Assembly: GCF_910592395.1 (NCBI RefSeq)
Contig: NC_088318.1
Location: 6,220,756-6,284,755, forward strand
Length of the DNA: 64,000 nucleotides
Origin: Lineus longissimus
Lineage: Eukaryota > Nemertea > Pilidiophora > Heteronemertea > Lineidae
Reading direction: 5' to 3'
The notes under the pieces were generated by a model. It did no database searches. It was not told the origin of the DNA and saw nothing but the letters and a program-made list of their open reading frames with translations. Below are positions 21,986 through 35,175 of the stretch, in pieces (positions within the stretch are counted from its first letter, which is position 1; every line of letters begins with the position of its first letter). Made by a program: the position numbers and the translations under genes.

Positions 21986-22879
21986 AGGTAGAAAAAGATA
22001 ACGTGTATAGCAGACCAATAACTCTTTCACGATGTCAACTAAACCCAGTCAGCTATGACACCAGCTGCCCGGGGTTGTCTGAAAAACACTTCACTTTCCT
22101 AATACGCCAACTCAATGTGCTCACGGGGGCATATGCCACGCCTTGCGCTGCTCTTGTTTGAGGGGGTGTTCCTTTGTCATGTATGCTACTTATACCGTCC
22201 AGCGCGCAAACCTAAAGAACAACAATACCAGAGTTGTTCTTTCCATTGTGTTGTATTAATAAAATCTGTTATTAAAATTTCTCGTCAAGAGTATTCGTCA
22301 AAGTTTTTTGGAGTGTAGTAGTTTTGAAACACCCCGTATAATCCTTGGGGCACACGTGTCTCTTGACCACTACAAAGGGAACGCTAAGTGTTACCCTTTA
22401 TTACTCTGTGGTCGATCCATTTCCTCTCTATTGATCGGGGCTGGTCTACTGGCTATTTTCGCATGCAAATCGCGGGCCAGGCCGGTGCTTTAATACGCCC
22501 TGCATAAACCCTTCACCCATTGTACCTCTCAATGTACACTGTGTTAAAACCTGGCTGTGTCTTGGAGGTGAGGATATCAAGTAGTCCAAGCCCTGACATG
22601 ACCATCAAAGTGGCCTAAAGTCTATGAGGTAATCGGTATGTGACCGGGCAAAAGTGTGACAACAGCTCCAGCATGCTCTCCAGTGATACAGCACAAGATA
22701 GGACATCAGGATTTTGGCTTTATATTCTGAACAAGGACAATAATACAGGGTTATCCAATCGAATTGTCTGGCCAAATGATAAACTGTTCAGTTGGCCTGA
22801 TAGTGGGGTACCCCCCCCCCCCCCCCCCCAATAATATTTAGCAGCTTTACCGAACACTCCATGTGTCTATGCCCCAAAC
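21986..22879. other. Unassigned block ending the transposon-rich region
   Basis: It includes the right copy of the 23-bp inverted repeat (22556-22578) and a poly-C run (about 22812-22828). Duplicated family 1 intergenic sequence resumes at about 22890. No gene is recognised. Confidence 0.4.
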
Positions 22880-23478
22880 TCCGTGCGGAGTAGTTTCTTG
22901 ATATCTGTAAACAAATTACACCGTCATCAGAAAATAAGTAAATAGCACCCCCATATTACCTAAAATCGGTGAATCTGACTATGGAGAGTTAGTCTGACAC
23001 TCTTATATGTAGAAGTATTTAGTCTTGGAAAATCAGTTTAATATAACAGTATCTGCAAAGCTCAAGACTTCGAAATTATCTTAACAAATATTAATCAGTT
23101 GGAATAAACCTTTCGGAGTCGTAATAGTATATCAAGTAGCTTTCTCACGTTATATGATTATAATAGACATACCCATACTATTGTGATATCGCGGATAATG
23201 ATCAATACGCCCATACTATTTTGATGTCGCAGATGACAAAGTGGCGCAATCTAAATGAATTGTGAGGCCAATACAGTTCATTTGAAAATCGATTCAAGCT
23301 GTTAGGTCACTGTATCCATACATCCATATAGCACTGTTGTACAACTTCTATGAATATTCCATTGCAGCGTCTCATTTTATAAACGCTGGCGCCATGGGAG
23401 ATATATATTTGTGTCGCTTTTTTAATCTCAAACCAAGTCAGACAACTAACGATAACTTCACCAATGTTTTATTTTCAT
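22880..23478 (+). other. Duplicated unit upstream of 1D
   Basis: 22890-23300 matches 6484-6860 and 10410-10656 of the other units, so a family 1 gene once stood downstream. From about 23300 the match ends. Confidence 0.55.
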
Positions 23479-24090
23479 TCGGCTGTTGATTCTTTCGGGC
23501 AAGCAAGTAAGTGTCGGTGAAAGCCCCGCAGGAAGCTGACGATAAAAGGGCCGTAGCAGGCCATACAATGGATAACTCCTCTCCAAGGACAATTGTAGCC
23601 TTTTCGGCAGAAAGAGCCTACGTTGTGTGGTTTCCTCTAAAACGGACAAGCATCACTCAAAAAATAAGACAAAACGTGTTACTGACGATTTTCTTAACCA
23701 GTTTGGTTTTAAGTCTCCACCGATTTTGGCTGCAAGAGAACATCTCAGGTACACCTGTACTTTGCTTCTATAAAACGAACCCAGTTGTTTCTGCGATCCT
23801 GTACCAGTTTGATATCTCTTTATACGCGTATGTACCCTTTATCTTGACATTATTCGCGAATATTTCCATTTTGATTGCGATTTCTCTCTCAAAAGCCAAG
23901 TATCTTGGAAAGAACCGAGAGAAAACACGCCAAGATGGAAGACTGTTAGTGTCTTTAATAAAACATTGGTGAAGTTATCGGCTGTTGATTCTTTCGGGCA
24001 AGCAAGTGTCGGTGAAAGCCCCGTGGGATGCTGACGATAAAATGGCCGTAGCAGGCCATACAATGGATAACTCCTCTCCAAGGACGAAAT
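23479..24090 (+). pseudogene. Family 1 GPCR fragment 1D between direct repeats
   Basis: 23588-23960 encodes TM3 end (AFSAERAYVVWFPL) through the third intracellular loop (EKTRQDGRLLVSL), closest to 1E. On both sides lies a repeat of about 110 bp: GGCTGTTGATTCTTTCGGGC to AACTCCTCTCCAAGGAC (23479-23587 and 23979-24087), in the same orientation. The outer flank AACTTCACCAATGTTTTATT is inverted relative to the junction AATAAAACATTGGTGAAGTT. The N-terminus, TM1-2 and TM6-7 are missing, so no receptor can be made. The frame inside the fragment is intact. Confidence 0.8.
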
Positions 24091-24695
24091 GACCATTCTC
24101 TGTCGCATCTCTACCCTACCACGGTTTCACTCATTTCCATTCTATCAGCGTGAGAGGACACGTTAGAGTTTACCAGTATCATAAGTTGCACGAACGAGAT
24201 ATTGATACAACCAACCATGCATCATCAGATTAAACTGCCCTATTTGCAATGTTCCATATTTGGCAGCCTATACCTATCTATAACATAGATAGGCCTATAC
24301 ATGTCGTCAGTGCCAGTGACGAAGCGAGTCAAATAGTTAATGGCAGCTTGCAAGGTAATGCACTAACTGACTATCCTGATTCAGAGGTACCAATCTTTTG
24401 ATGTCACTCGATTTCGAATGGTATTTCTGTTTGAGAGGACGGATCGGAGTCATAGAATGGATGCATAGGCTCTAGGTAGGTCTGTTAAATATTCCAATAT
24501 TGATAAAATATGTATAATTTTTTGAATAGTTCCTGGTCAATGCAAATCTGCAGCTCGCTGTTATCTTTCAAGGGACAACTGAAACATTTGCTTTTTAAAG
24601 AGGCCTATCAAGCGCTTTGAGCGGCCAGTTAATGGTTGGATACTGCGCTATATAAGACTCGTATTATTATATATTATTAATCTAGTAACAATACA
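24091..24695. other. Intergenic region before 1E
   Basis: It contains a small hairpin (CCTATCTAT...ATAGATAGG near 24274-24294). No gene is seen, and the region has no clear match to the upstream regions of 1B or 1C. Confidence 0.4.
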
Positions 24696-25710
24696 ATGGA
24701 CACGGCTCAGCACCTCGGTATCAAAGAATTCTGGACATTAAGGGACACGCCATCGGAACAGCCGGTTCTATTCATCCAGCAACTCCTCGATTTCACGCAA
24801 GCCTACATCATGGTGGTCGTTCTTCTACTCGGAATCTTCGGTAACATATTATCCTTTGTGATATTTTTCCGAGTGAGGAAGCGGGCGGACGCCTGTGTCC
24901 AGTACCTGAGTTGCTCAGCAGTGTCCGACACTGGGGTCATTCTTATAATTGGTGTTACCGATTGGTTCGTCTTCGGACTGAATCACATCACAAATGGAGC
25001 GTATGGTTTCAACTTAATGCTGTACAACGACGCAACATGTAAATTCGTGGCTGGAGTTTGGCATGTTTTTGAAGTAATGTCAGGTTGGACAACTGTAGCC
25101 TTTTCGGCAGAAAGCTGCTTACGTCGTGTGGTTTCCTCTAAAACGGACAAACATCACTCCAAAAATAAGACAAAGCGTATTACTGATGATTTTTCTAACC
25201 AGTCTGGTTTTAAGTCTCCATCGATTTTGGCTGCTCGAGAACATCCAAAGTACACATGTACTTTGCTTCTATAAAACGAACCCAGTTGTTTCTGCGATCC
25301 TGTACCAGTTTGATATCTCTTTATATGCGTATGCACCTTTTATCCTGATATTGTTCGCAAATATTTCCATTTTAATTGCGATTTCTTTCTCAAAAGCCAA
25401 ACATCTAGGACAAAATCGAGAGAAAACACGCCAGGATGGAAGACTGTTAGTGTCTTTAATGTCTGTATCGACTTTGTACATCGTCCTACTTCTACCCTTC
25501 GCAGCCCATTTTACCTACATCACGGAAGCCAAGGACATTGGAGAGGAACAATCGCTGTTTTTATGGTTTTTAATGAAAGTTCTCACGCTTGTAAGTGTAT
25601 TCAATTACTGCTTCAATTTCATTATCTATGGATGTACGCTGCCCTTTTATCGCCAAGAAATAAAAAAGATGTTGGCAACCCATGGTAGAAAAAGAATGGG
25701 TGTAGCCTGA
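24696..25710 (+). pseudogene. Family 1 GPCR, locus 1E, single frameshift
   Basis: The frame runs from the ATG at 24696 through TM3, then shifts by one base at about 25112, inside the ERAYVVWFPL motif, and continues in the next frame to 25710. Everything else is intact: N-terminus, TM1 asparagine, TM2 aspartate, TM3 and ECL2 cysteines, TM6 and NFIIY. There are no other stops. It differs from 1A-1C more than they differ from each other. Either it is a very young pseudogene, a polymorphic allele, or the extra base is a sequencing error, in which case the gene is functional. Confidence 0.85.
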
Positions 25711-28700
25711 AGTGATTTCATACACCGCCACGCGAAGAAATATGGCAGGTATAATTCATTTACATCCGGTACTCGATGGTATTGTAAAAATTTATTTTCA
25801 GTAAGTATTCATGCAGACAAGTGCCTTGAAGGTTAATCCTGGCCAGAGCAACAAAAGTATTGCTTAGAAGGAACTTCTTTAAGGGGAGATGTCTGGCCGT
25901 CTAAAACATTATCTTTATTATTTAGTCGTTACCAGGTATAAAGGGGTACGCCGTTCGTTCACATACATTTACTGTTTGTCAAACAAAATCTAGTGCCTAT
26001 TTCTAACGCCAGGCGGCGACAATAGTCAGACATAATGTATGATACATGCACGCATGCCTAGGCCGTTGGTTGACTTTGGTGGTCGTTTTCAAAAAATGAC
26101 GCCCGCCACTGTAACTTGCGTTTTTGACACTGAGATTTGCGAGATAGAAACAATACACATACCTTGTCGTCCGTCAAATCATTGAGGTATTATTAAGAAT
26201 ACCTCCGTGGTCAAACCCAGTGCACACATACCTAAATTAATTAAACTGGCAGGGATCGGGAAACATCATACACGCACCGATTGTATACGAATAACACGCG
26301 CGACCGTAGCATTGAGCAAAATATCAATCATTTGCAGTTGCCAGTAGCTAGGCTTCCTTTCATAGACTCACTGAGCCAAAAAAAATGTCTACCAGTAGAC
26401 AGTATCCGAGCCTTTGATGGTCACAGTATTTACCCTTGCGCCATAGGAGGCTTGGAGACACAAGAGAGAGTATTACGTCGGTGCAAGGCATCCCCGAAAA
26501 TCCAGAGTCGGTCGTATCCTCCTCCCCTCGCAAACGTTACTGCCGTTAGTGCCGAGTGTTGGCCTGAGCTTCAGGATGCCGTAGGCGAGAGACCCGGGGA
26601 TAGCTCCAAGCTGGTAACAGTATCTGCCGGGAATATCTACATTCTTACTACTAAGCCAGGGGGAACATGAGATCTAGAGAACGTCTAGGTCACCAATCAA
26701 GTCTGAAGGGAACATCATACAGGGAAGGTACGCTCTTAATATTTGTTAGTAAAAACAACTAATTTGGTAGCTGCTAGTGCACCAACTGTGAAATTAGTAA
26801 AAAACTAACCATTAATTAGTTGTTCCAACTAAAATGAAATGGTCCAGGAACCATGTGCTCACCTCGGGTAATGTACAATGCATGTCATTTGCAGTTGATA
26901 TGGGGAGAACAGTTTCTGGCTTGTTTCACCAGATTTAATTCCATTGAATGATAATTATTCTTTTCGGCTCAATGGCACAAAAGAAAATTACCGGTACCAT
27001 CTAAGTATAGTATTTTGGTTATAAAGTTGACTGAATTTCAGGGTACATGTCACATGGAAATTGGTTGACATCTGTGCAACAGTTTAGGAGTAATAGGACT
27101 TCGTTGGATTTCCTAGATGCCGGCCTGGCGGCCATATTTGTCATGGGATTTGACTGAAAATTAGAGATATTGACAAAAGTACATAGATACATAATCACAA
27201 TAGGTTTGGTTGAAATCCGATCATTAGTTTCGGAGTAATAGGACTTTGTTTAATTTTTAAGATGGCTACTGGCGGCCATATTTGTCGATGGATTTTACTG
27301 AAAATCAAGGATATTGTAGAGAGTACATAGATATACAATCACATGACATTTGGTTGCAATCCGACTTTGTTTAATTTTTAAGATGGCCGCCTGGCGGCCA
27401 TATTTGAAATCCGAGCGGAACAAATGATATGGGTAGAATAGAGGGTCACTAGATATACGTCCTCATCAGTTTAGAACCTTCTAGCTCAAATAGAAACGAA
27501 CTGTGCCACCTATCGGTGATTTAGTTAACTTTAACCTATGTGACCTTGAAAAGTAGGTCAAATCAAAAACCCGGGTGATATGTCATTTAACCTTATTAGA
27601 TACACATATCATAAAAATTTCATCACTCTAGGTACAACCATTAGCTTCAAAAAGGAAAAAAAATCCAAAATGGCCTTCTGGAGGCCGGAAAGTAGGTCAT
27701 ATCGCGAAAAAGAAAAATACGTCTGGCCATATTGCCAAAAGCTACCGTCACACCAAGTTTTAGCCATCTAGCGCTAGCAGTGACGAAACTTGCTCCGCTA
27801 ACGGACGAGGACGGACGCCGACGGACGTCACGGTATCGTATAACCTCTCAAGAGGTGAGCCAAGAAGTAATGAAAACTACCATTAACATTTTGTTAGTTA
27901 AAACATCTAATTTCACATTCGGTGCAATAGCAACTGACAGGATAGCAAAAATAAGCGATTTTTACTATCCAATTTAAAGGGTGTAGTGCTCATGCTGATC
28001 AAGGTGGTTGGCGGTGTTTCCTAGCCATACGAAGATTCACATGTGTATGGAGAACACACCGAGATGTAGATCGATGCAAGCTTAGGATACTTGCATGGAA
28101 AGGAGGCAGTTTTTCCGGTTTTTTCGCTAACCTCAGGCCTTGGTCGCAGCCGAAGAGACCAGAAGAAACTATGAGGAAAACAGCAGCCTGTCGAGAGAAA
28201 AGCACTAGCGTTTGTCCTCAGAACACAGCGATAGAAAAGTGGGCGGCACAGATCTACTCACACCTCCCTTTCGTGCATCATGGGATATGTGCAGCAGTGG
28301 GCAGGTAATAACTGCAATGCCAAGTTTCAACCAGGGGCACAATCTGTATAACTGCACCTCAGTTCCCAGTGTACCATCATTGAAAAAATAAACTGTTGTT
28401 TTTTTACTGGGACAGGGTATCAAACAGTATTGGATTGTGTACAAGTGCCACAGTGCTACAAGAACAGCGGTCTCTGTATTTACATTTGTAGCACTACATG
28501 TATATCAACCCCCTTCGATCCACATTTTTACTGAAAAATCAAAATGTAACGTTCCCGTTCTTAAGAATGCTCAGGTTATCGTGAAAATACGCACAGCCAG
28601 GCCTTGAAGTCAAGCGTTTATAAATGCATAAGCTTTTTAGCAGTTGTTTTGTGCTAAAAATGTTATTGGGAGTTTCTGCGACTAATACTACATATAGAAG

Positions 28701-29810
28701 AAACAATGCATTTTGCCGCAGATACTTTAGCGACGTAGATGTTGTGTCGGCCGAGTGAGTAAATGCCGTTAACGAACAGTGCCTCAGTGTTGATGGTGCT
28801 TTTTACTACTTGTGCAAAATTCAAAATATCTCAAAAACGAGATATAGTCGACCCGCCTTTTCCGAACTATTTGTATAAGCTTTAGCAAGTGTCTAGCACC
28901 AGAGAACGGTCACGAAAAGAATTGGCCCGAAAATGTTTTTAGACCTTTGGCGTTTTGCTTTCATCGTCGGGTCTTGACAATATATCGACTATGGGTCATA
29001 AAGCATTGGATTTTACACCCTGCAGATAGAGAAACACCAGACCTTCCCACTATCACACGATACAAAATGGTCATGTTTTTGCAAATACCTAAAGGAAACG
29101 CATTTTAAAATAGATGTTATTTCCTGTAAATGCCGTCCACGCGCTCGTTCAGGAAAACTCCCAGACGGTATCTCGGTGATGCTGTGGTCATTAATGTTCA
29201 TACATGCATGTATACGTCACATATCGTTTATTATAATAAACTTCTTATGGCATTCCATATGGCCTCAAAATCCAATAACATAAGCTTTAGGGAGAAAAGA
29301 GTTTTCATACTGGCCCCTAACTTGGATTGTTATGTAATTTGTCGAAAAAAACGGATGTCCCAAATAATTTGCTGTGTACACACAGTGCGTTTCTGAATAT
29401 GCAAGCGAAGCCCCTTAGCTATCATGCCCATGTCATTCGATGCCATTCAACATTATTGTTCAATTGAAATGGACAATGGGTGGGTGGCACTAATTTGTCT
29501 AATGGTTATCCCATCATGTTCCACGTCAATTTCATAGTAAGGGTTCTGAATGACAGGCCCACAGGACTTCAGTTTATTGTCAATACGATTTATTTTGTTG
29601 AAGATTCTTAATAACCATGCAGGCCTACATGGAAACTGATCGACCACACCATAACTGCTGATACAAGTATAGTTATTATGTCACAAGTGACCAGTTCACA
29701 ATGCAAACCAATCAAACACAGTGCAACTCTGTCAATCAAGTTGCTACAACCTGAAAAAAGATTGACACGCTTGAGCCAATCAGTATGACTGCAGGCGGGC
29801 ATGCCCCAAA
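25711..29810. other. 4.1-kb intergenic region between divergent-strand loci 1E and 1F
   Basis: This is the point where family 1 switches strand. A degraded inverted-repeat element may span about 26770-27935: TGCACCAACTGTGAAATTAG near 26788 faces its diverged inverse near 27915. Inside it a degenerate repeat with TTTAAGATGG and CTGGCGGCCATATTTG occurs three times (about 27117, 27260, 27380). A 129-codon frame at 26281-26670 has no recognisable domain. Otherwise I see nothing. Confidence 0.4.
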
Positions 29811-30802
29811 CTAATGACGCGGTTTTTGATCGTTGAGTGGTAACATCATCAGAAACATCCTTTTCACTTCTTGGCGATAAAAAGGAAGTGTCGCCCCATA
29901 AATAATAAAATTGAAGCAGTAATTGAACAAACCCATCAGATTTAGAAATCTCAATATGAACAGGAATAACAGTGATTGTTTTCCCGAGTCCTGTGCGGCT
30001 GTGATAATGGTAAAACCCGCAGCGAATGGCAAAAGCAGGACGATGTAAAGAGTCGAAACAGACATTAGTGACACTAACAGTCTCCCATCCTGGCGCGATT
30101 TTTGCTGATTCTGTCTTAGATGTTTGTTCCCAGAGAGTGATATCGCAACCAGTATCGAGATATTCGCGAGAAAAATTAGAATAAACGGTACATAGGCGTA
30201 CGCAGCGATATCAAACTGGTACAGAATAGCAGAAACAATTGGTCCTGTTTTATAAAAGCAAACTACTGGTGTACCAGGGATTTTCTCAAGCAGCCCAAAT
30301 CGATGGCAAGAGAAACTGTTAATAAAACATTCTGTCTTATCTTTGGCGTGATGTTGGCCCGTTGTAAAGGAAACCAAACGACAAAGGCTCTCTCAGTAGA
30401 GAAGGCTACAATAATCCAATCCGATATGACTTCAAAAACATGCCAACCGCCAGCTACCACTTTACAAGCTACATCACTGTGTCGTATTAAGTCGAATCCG
30501 TGCGCCCCGTTTGTGATGTGTTTCAGCCCAAAAGCTATCCAATTCGTCACACCCACAATGAGAATGACACACGTGTCAGAAACGGCGAGACAGCTGAGGT
30601 AGTGGACGCAGGCGTCCGCCCGCTTCCTCACTCGGAAGAATATCACAAAGGACAACGTGTTACCAAAGATTCCGAGTAAAAGAACGACGATCATGACGTA
30701 GGCCTGGGTGAAGTCGACAAGCTTCCGTATCAAGAGGATTGTTGGGATTGATGGCTCGTCGCTAGGTGTCCAGAGATCTCGGTTGGCCATCTGAGAAGTC
30801 AT
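29811..30802 (-). pseudogene. Family 1 GPCR pseudogene, locus 1F
   Basis: The ATG at 30802 opens a frame through TM1-TM3 (ERAFVVWFPL) that shifts at about 30295, in TM4, where about 20 nt present in 1G are missing. The rest (ECL2 cysteine, TM5-TM7, NYCFNFIIY) is open to 29811. The third extracellular loop has AAQDSGK in place of the EAKDIGEE type. One lesion accounts for the break, but loss of part of TM4 makes rescue unlikely. It is most similar to 1G, also on the - strand. Confidence 0.85.
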
Positions 30803-30808
30803 GATCAA

Positions 30809-32893
30809 TTCAAATTCTCCCTGCCACCCGTCAGTAATATAAGTGGTATAAAGTCACCACACAGTACCTGAATAAGTCAAACGACTCTGTCCTTACGTTT
30901 CTAATAACATACTTAATAATAGCGGCAGTACAGCCCTTCAAAGACGATTCGGCTTCCTTTTAGAATGAATAGCAATCATTATCATCATCACCATCATCAT
31001 CATATCATCATCAACAGCATTACCATCATCTCCATCGTCAGCATGACCATCCTTTTGGATTTTGTCTATCAATAATATAGTTCGATATGAAATTCTCGCA
31101 GGTGCAGTTTGGTCGATTGGGTAATTGAGGATGAAGAAGCATTGATGACTACAAATACCTTAACGGCTCCTGCCGCATACTGGTGCATTTTAAGCCTTGG
31201 ACATGATTTTTTTCTATAAGCTTGGCGTTACTAAAAAGGACAGGACATACATTACTTGCATTTTTACTAGAAGTATTGGCATAGCTGCTGCAGAGTTCTT
31301 AATCACCTTGATCGCGGCGCAGCGGCTGCATATCCCAATGACTCCAAGTAGCGAGAGGCTTCTCATCTCCTATTTAGTTCAACCATGTCATACAGGTTTG
31401 GAGGAGGGTACAGATAGAATTGGAACTCCTTGCCCTCATGGTTGGGGAAGTAAGTAAGTAAGTAATGGGCAGAGGTGGTGGACTAGAAAATAAACTGAAA
31501 AACGTATGACCTGATGAGAGACCTTCATGCTATATAAACTGCCGTTTTGCTAATGGGAGAAGTGCCTGCGCGAAATTGCGTAGAAATAATATCCCCTCAC
31601 AAAAGGTGACTGACATGTACCCGATTGAAATCCATGCATCTTCTTTTGGAGTTGCACAGCTGCCGATCCACACGTTTATATGAAGAAGATCAAACTGCTT
31701 TCGAAGCGTAAAGCGCAATACATAACCAAGCCTGGAGAGAGAACTCCTGTCTCATATGAAAATATATCTCCATAGATAGATCATTGCTTTATATGTTTAC
31801 GACATTGAACAATAATAACTTACATTGACTAATATATAAGAATAACGAGCAGTTTTTTCATGATTGTAGTTTTTCAGTCACGATATTACCTGCTCATTCA
31901 TCTTTATATCAGATATCTGCACAAATAAGGATCCTTTCATTCAATAGTACGGACGTACGATATTCTCATCTTTTGCAGCCTCCTCCCCATGCATCCATAA
32001 CCCATTATGCGTAGGGTACGCACTACATGATCGTAAGTCGGTGGTGCATGTAAACAATAGCACTGTTTATATGTCACGCTGCAGATGAAATACAATGAAA
32101 CATGTTTTGTACAAGAGTATATAATTCAATTACGATTAAAATCGACAAATTTAAAACAGTATGCTTCGCCTTTTAATACTTTACGATGGCATGTTTGACA
32201 TGCACGGCGAATAATGAATGACAAATCATGTTCTCGAGCCGTGATATACTGATAATCTTATTGTTTTTTCTCGAACACTGAGCCCAAATCCCTTGTTTAA
32301 CTCAGAGTTAGAACTTACACAGACACTTACCCCAGTGTCAACCATGAGATTTGAGCTCTTCACGAAGTGCTGATTTAACGAAGATTTAACGAAGATTAAC
32401 ACTTCTTTTCCTCAAGACTCTTTTTTGGACAGACAGCTATTTTAATAAAGATTCAAACTTAAAAGTTTTCTGGGTGATTTTTATGAAAAATGAACAGCAC
32501 GGGTAAGGCCTCTCGGAGAATATGTGCGTTCATGGCGTTATTCCCAGTGATCATGTCCTTGGATCCGCCATTTTCAAAGTATTAACTCAGAGTTCATGGA
32601 TTTGTCACTCAGAGTTCAAGGGTTCACGGATTTGTGAGAAGTTTTATACACACCACGTCAGTTAAGTCAGACATTTGACTGACCTCACTCACCGGCAAAA
32701 GTACATCAGTGGACGCGTTTTATTTTTTTTATTTTCTGAATTTTTGGATTCTGGCATTGGCCCATTGAACTCGAAGGCAGATTGCTGATGGCCTAGTTTC
32801 GACTTGGTTTTCTGCTACACCCGAAAAGCATGAATATGTTTCATGCAATGATAATTTCCTTTCTCGGAGAGAATTATCAGGAGAGGAGAATCG
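30809..32893. other. Intergenic region 1G-1F
   Basis: A degenerate (ATC)n microsatellite lies at about 30979-31050. The rest is AT-rich, without a recognised gene or element. Confidence 0.4.
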
Positions 32894-33913
32894 TTACATG
32901 GACATGATATGGTTCTGACGTTTTCTCGAAAACATAATTTTCATTTCTTGGCGATAAAAAGGCAGCGTGATCCCGTAGATGATAAAATTGAAGCAGTAGT
33001 TAAACACAAATATGAGACTTAGGAACCTTATAAGAGATAAATATAACAGTGATTGTTCTTCCCCTGTGTTCTCGTTGTTACTCTGTGCGCCAGTGATGAC
33101 GGTAAAACCGACCGCGAAAGGCAATAAAAGAACGATATAGATGGTCGAAACGGACATTAACGACACCAATAATCTGCCGTCTTGGCGTATTTTCTGTCGA
33201 TTCTCACCTAGATTATTGTTTTTCGATAGAGAGGTCGCAATAAGAATTGAAATATTTGCGAGAAAAATGAGAATAAATGGTACATACGCGTATGAAGAGA
33301 TATCAAACTGGTACAGCATCGCAGAGACTACCGGACTCGTTTTATAGAAGCAAAGCGATGGTGAACTAGGTATTATCTCGATCAACCAAAACCGATGGGA
33401 ACTTAAAACTACACCTGTGAGAAAAAGACACAACAACAACTTTTGTCTTATCCTTGGCGTAATACTAGCCCGTCGTAGGGGAAACCAAACGACATAGGCC
33501 CTTTCGGCAGAAAAGGCTACAATTATCCAACCTGATATTACTTCAAAAAAATGCCAAAAGCCCACGACAAATTTACACGTCACATTACTATAAAGCATCA
33601 GATCGAATCCGTATGCTCCATTTGTGATATATTTCAGCCCAAAAGCTATCCAATTCGTCATGCCTAAAACTAGAATGACACCCGTGTCGGACACGGCGAG
33701 ACAACTGAGGTACTGGACGCAGGCGTCCGCCCGCTTCCTCACTCGGAGAAATACCACAAAGGACAACGTGTTACCGAAGATTCCGAGTAAAAGAACGACG
33801 ATCATCACGTAAGCTTGCGTGAAGTCGACGAGCTCCTGGATGAAAAGAACTGGTGGATCCGCCCCCTGGTGACTTGTTGCAAACAGTCCCCTTTCGGCAT
33901 ATTCGGAAGTCAT
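32894..33913 (-). CDS. Family 1 class A GPCR, locus 1G (intact)
   Basis: This intact single-exon receptor has 339 aa. N48 in TM1, D76 in TM2, C113 preceded by an N-V-T sequon, ERA (137-139), an ECL2 cysteine in SLCFYKT, a TM6 proline and NYCFNFIIYG in TM7 are all present. Compared with 1A and 1B it has an insertion in the third extracellular loop (GAQSNNENTGEEQ). The ATG at 33913 follows no other in-frame ATG. It heads the minus-strand part of the cluster and is the only intact gene there. The ligand is unknown, and the cell-surface role is inferred from the fold. Confidence 0.92.
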   Translation of the reverse strand: MTSEYAERGLFATSHQGADPPVLFIQELVDFTQAYVMIVVLLLGIFGNTLSFVVFLRVRKRADACVQYLSCLAVSDTGVILVLGMTNWIAFGLKYITNGAYGFDLMLYSNVTCKFVVGFWHFFEVISGWIIVAFSAERAYVVWFPLRRASITPRIRQKLLLCLFLTGVVLSSHRFWLIEIIPSSPSLCFYKTSPVVSAMLYQFDISSYAYVPFILIFLANISILIATSLSKNNNLGENRQKIRQDGRLLVSLMSVSTIYIVLLLPFAVGFTVITGAQSNNENTGEEQSLLYLSLIRFLSLIFVFNYCFNFIIYGITLPFYRQEMKIMFSRKRQNHIMSM

Positions 33914-34737
33914 GATTGTATATCGGACTTTTTTCAGTATACATGTATATGCGGAATGAGCAGTGAACTGATTTGGAGCTCAGCGAGGGCGTTTAGTTGA
34001 AAATTTCTAACACAAATAATTACCCCTACTGAGCGCCCCAACAAAATTCAAAAATTATCATCAGATGCCAACGCAAAGTGTAATTGGCACTTGCACCAGC
34101 AAATTCAGTGCAACAACGTCGGTGCAACCAACAAGGACTTCTTTGACGCGCAGCATGTCTTTGCCCTCAACATGATATACGGACAATATGAAATAAACCT
34201 GCTAGGATAACTACCTTAAAAACACAAGTAAAGTAATACAAATCACATTCGGAGTAACAGAAGAAATTATCATCACAACGTTACACACATTTTGTTGTTG
34301 GAGGAAACAAAATAGCCAACATGACATCATCAAAATGATACTAGTAACACGATGACTGACTGCTATTCCTGTAATGAGGCGATGTCAATAACATTTCTAT
34401 GACAAAACTTGTCATAAATACTTTATTGATCAATGCGATGAAAAGGGGTATTTAAAGATTTGATATTTTCGTATGGCTCAACATACGATGATGATACATA
34501 TCGAGAGAAAGAAACATCGTTTCAATAAAAAAATGTAGGAACAGCGTGGAGCACTGTGATAAGGTCCGTACAAGTGAGTTGATACATGTAAATCTCATTT
34601 AAAACCGTGCATTTTTCACACCAGTGCGAAAAATTCCAAAACTTTTGTTTCAAAATATTGCCACATGAAATACATCAGACATTTAAATCCGCCATCCAAG
34701 GGGAAAACGTATAGAAACGTCTTAATGCCAAAAGATT

Positions 34738-35030
34738 CTCGGCCTTTTAATTCTACTACGATGGGGAGAGCCTAACTGGGCATAAAAGTACGCCTTTCGC
34801 AGCCAAAAAAAGGGGTGGGATATCTTGTCTTCGTTTCTTCCAATTAGTCTTTAATTGTAATATGAAAAATTCCGCTGTAGAGTGATGACTATTCATGACG
34901 AATACGTAGTTACCTCTTTAATAGCTATCCCACCCCTTTTAGGGCTGCGAAAGGCCTTCTATTGTGTTCGGCTGTTTAGACTCTACCCTGTTTAGACTCT
35001 ACTGGTACAAATCGGGTATTGTCGGGCTTG
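34738..35030. repeat. Palindromic repeat, copy 1 (5' end missing)
   Basis: It is an inverted-repeat element around a centre at about 34870, with arms that include GTAGAGCCT / AGACTCTAC, CCTTTCGCAGCC / GGCTGCGAAAGG and GGGTGGGATATC / AGCTATCCCACCC. It matches 46080-46314 plus 46965-46985, but the outer left arm is absent here. Confidence 0.7.
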
Positions 35031-35175
35031 GGATCTGATTGGCGAGTGGATCCAATATGTAAAATTACAGAAATAAATACATGTAATCAAGTAAACGACG
35101 GTCTGCACTTGCGGAAACGACGTTCCCCACCGCAACAGACGTCAGAATGACTAGCAGAGCAATCCAAGTCTACTT

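Noticed and set aside
26281-26670. 129-codon frame between 1E and 1F
   Set aside because: No domain, no recognisable splice context and no conserved copy in the window.
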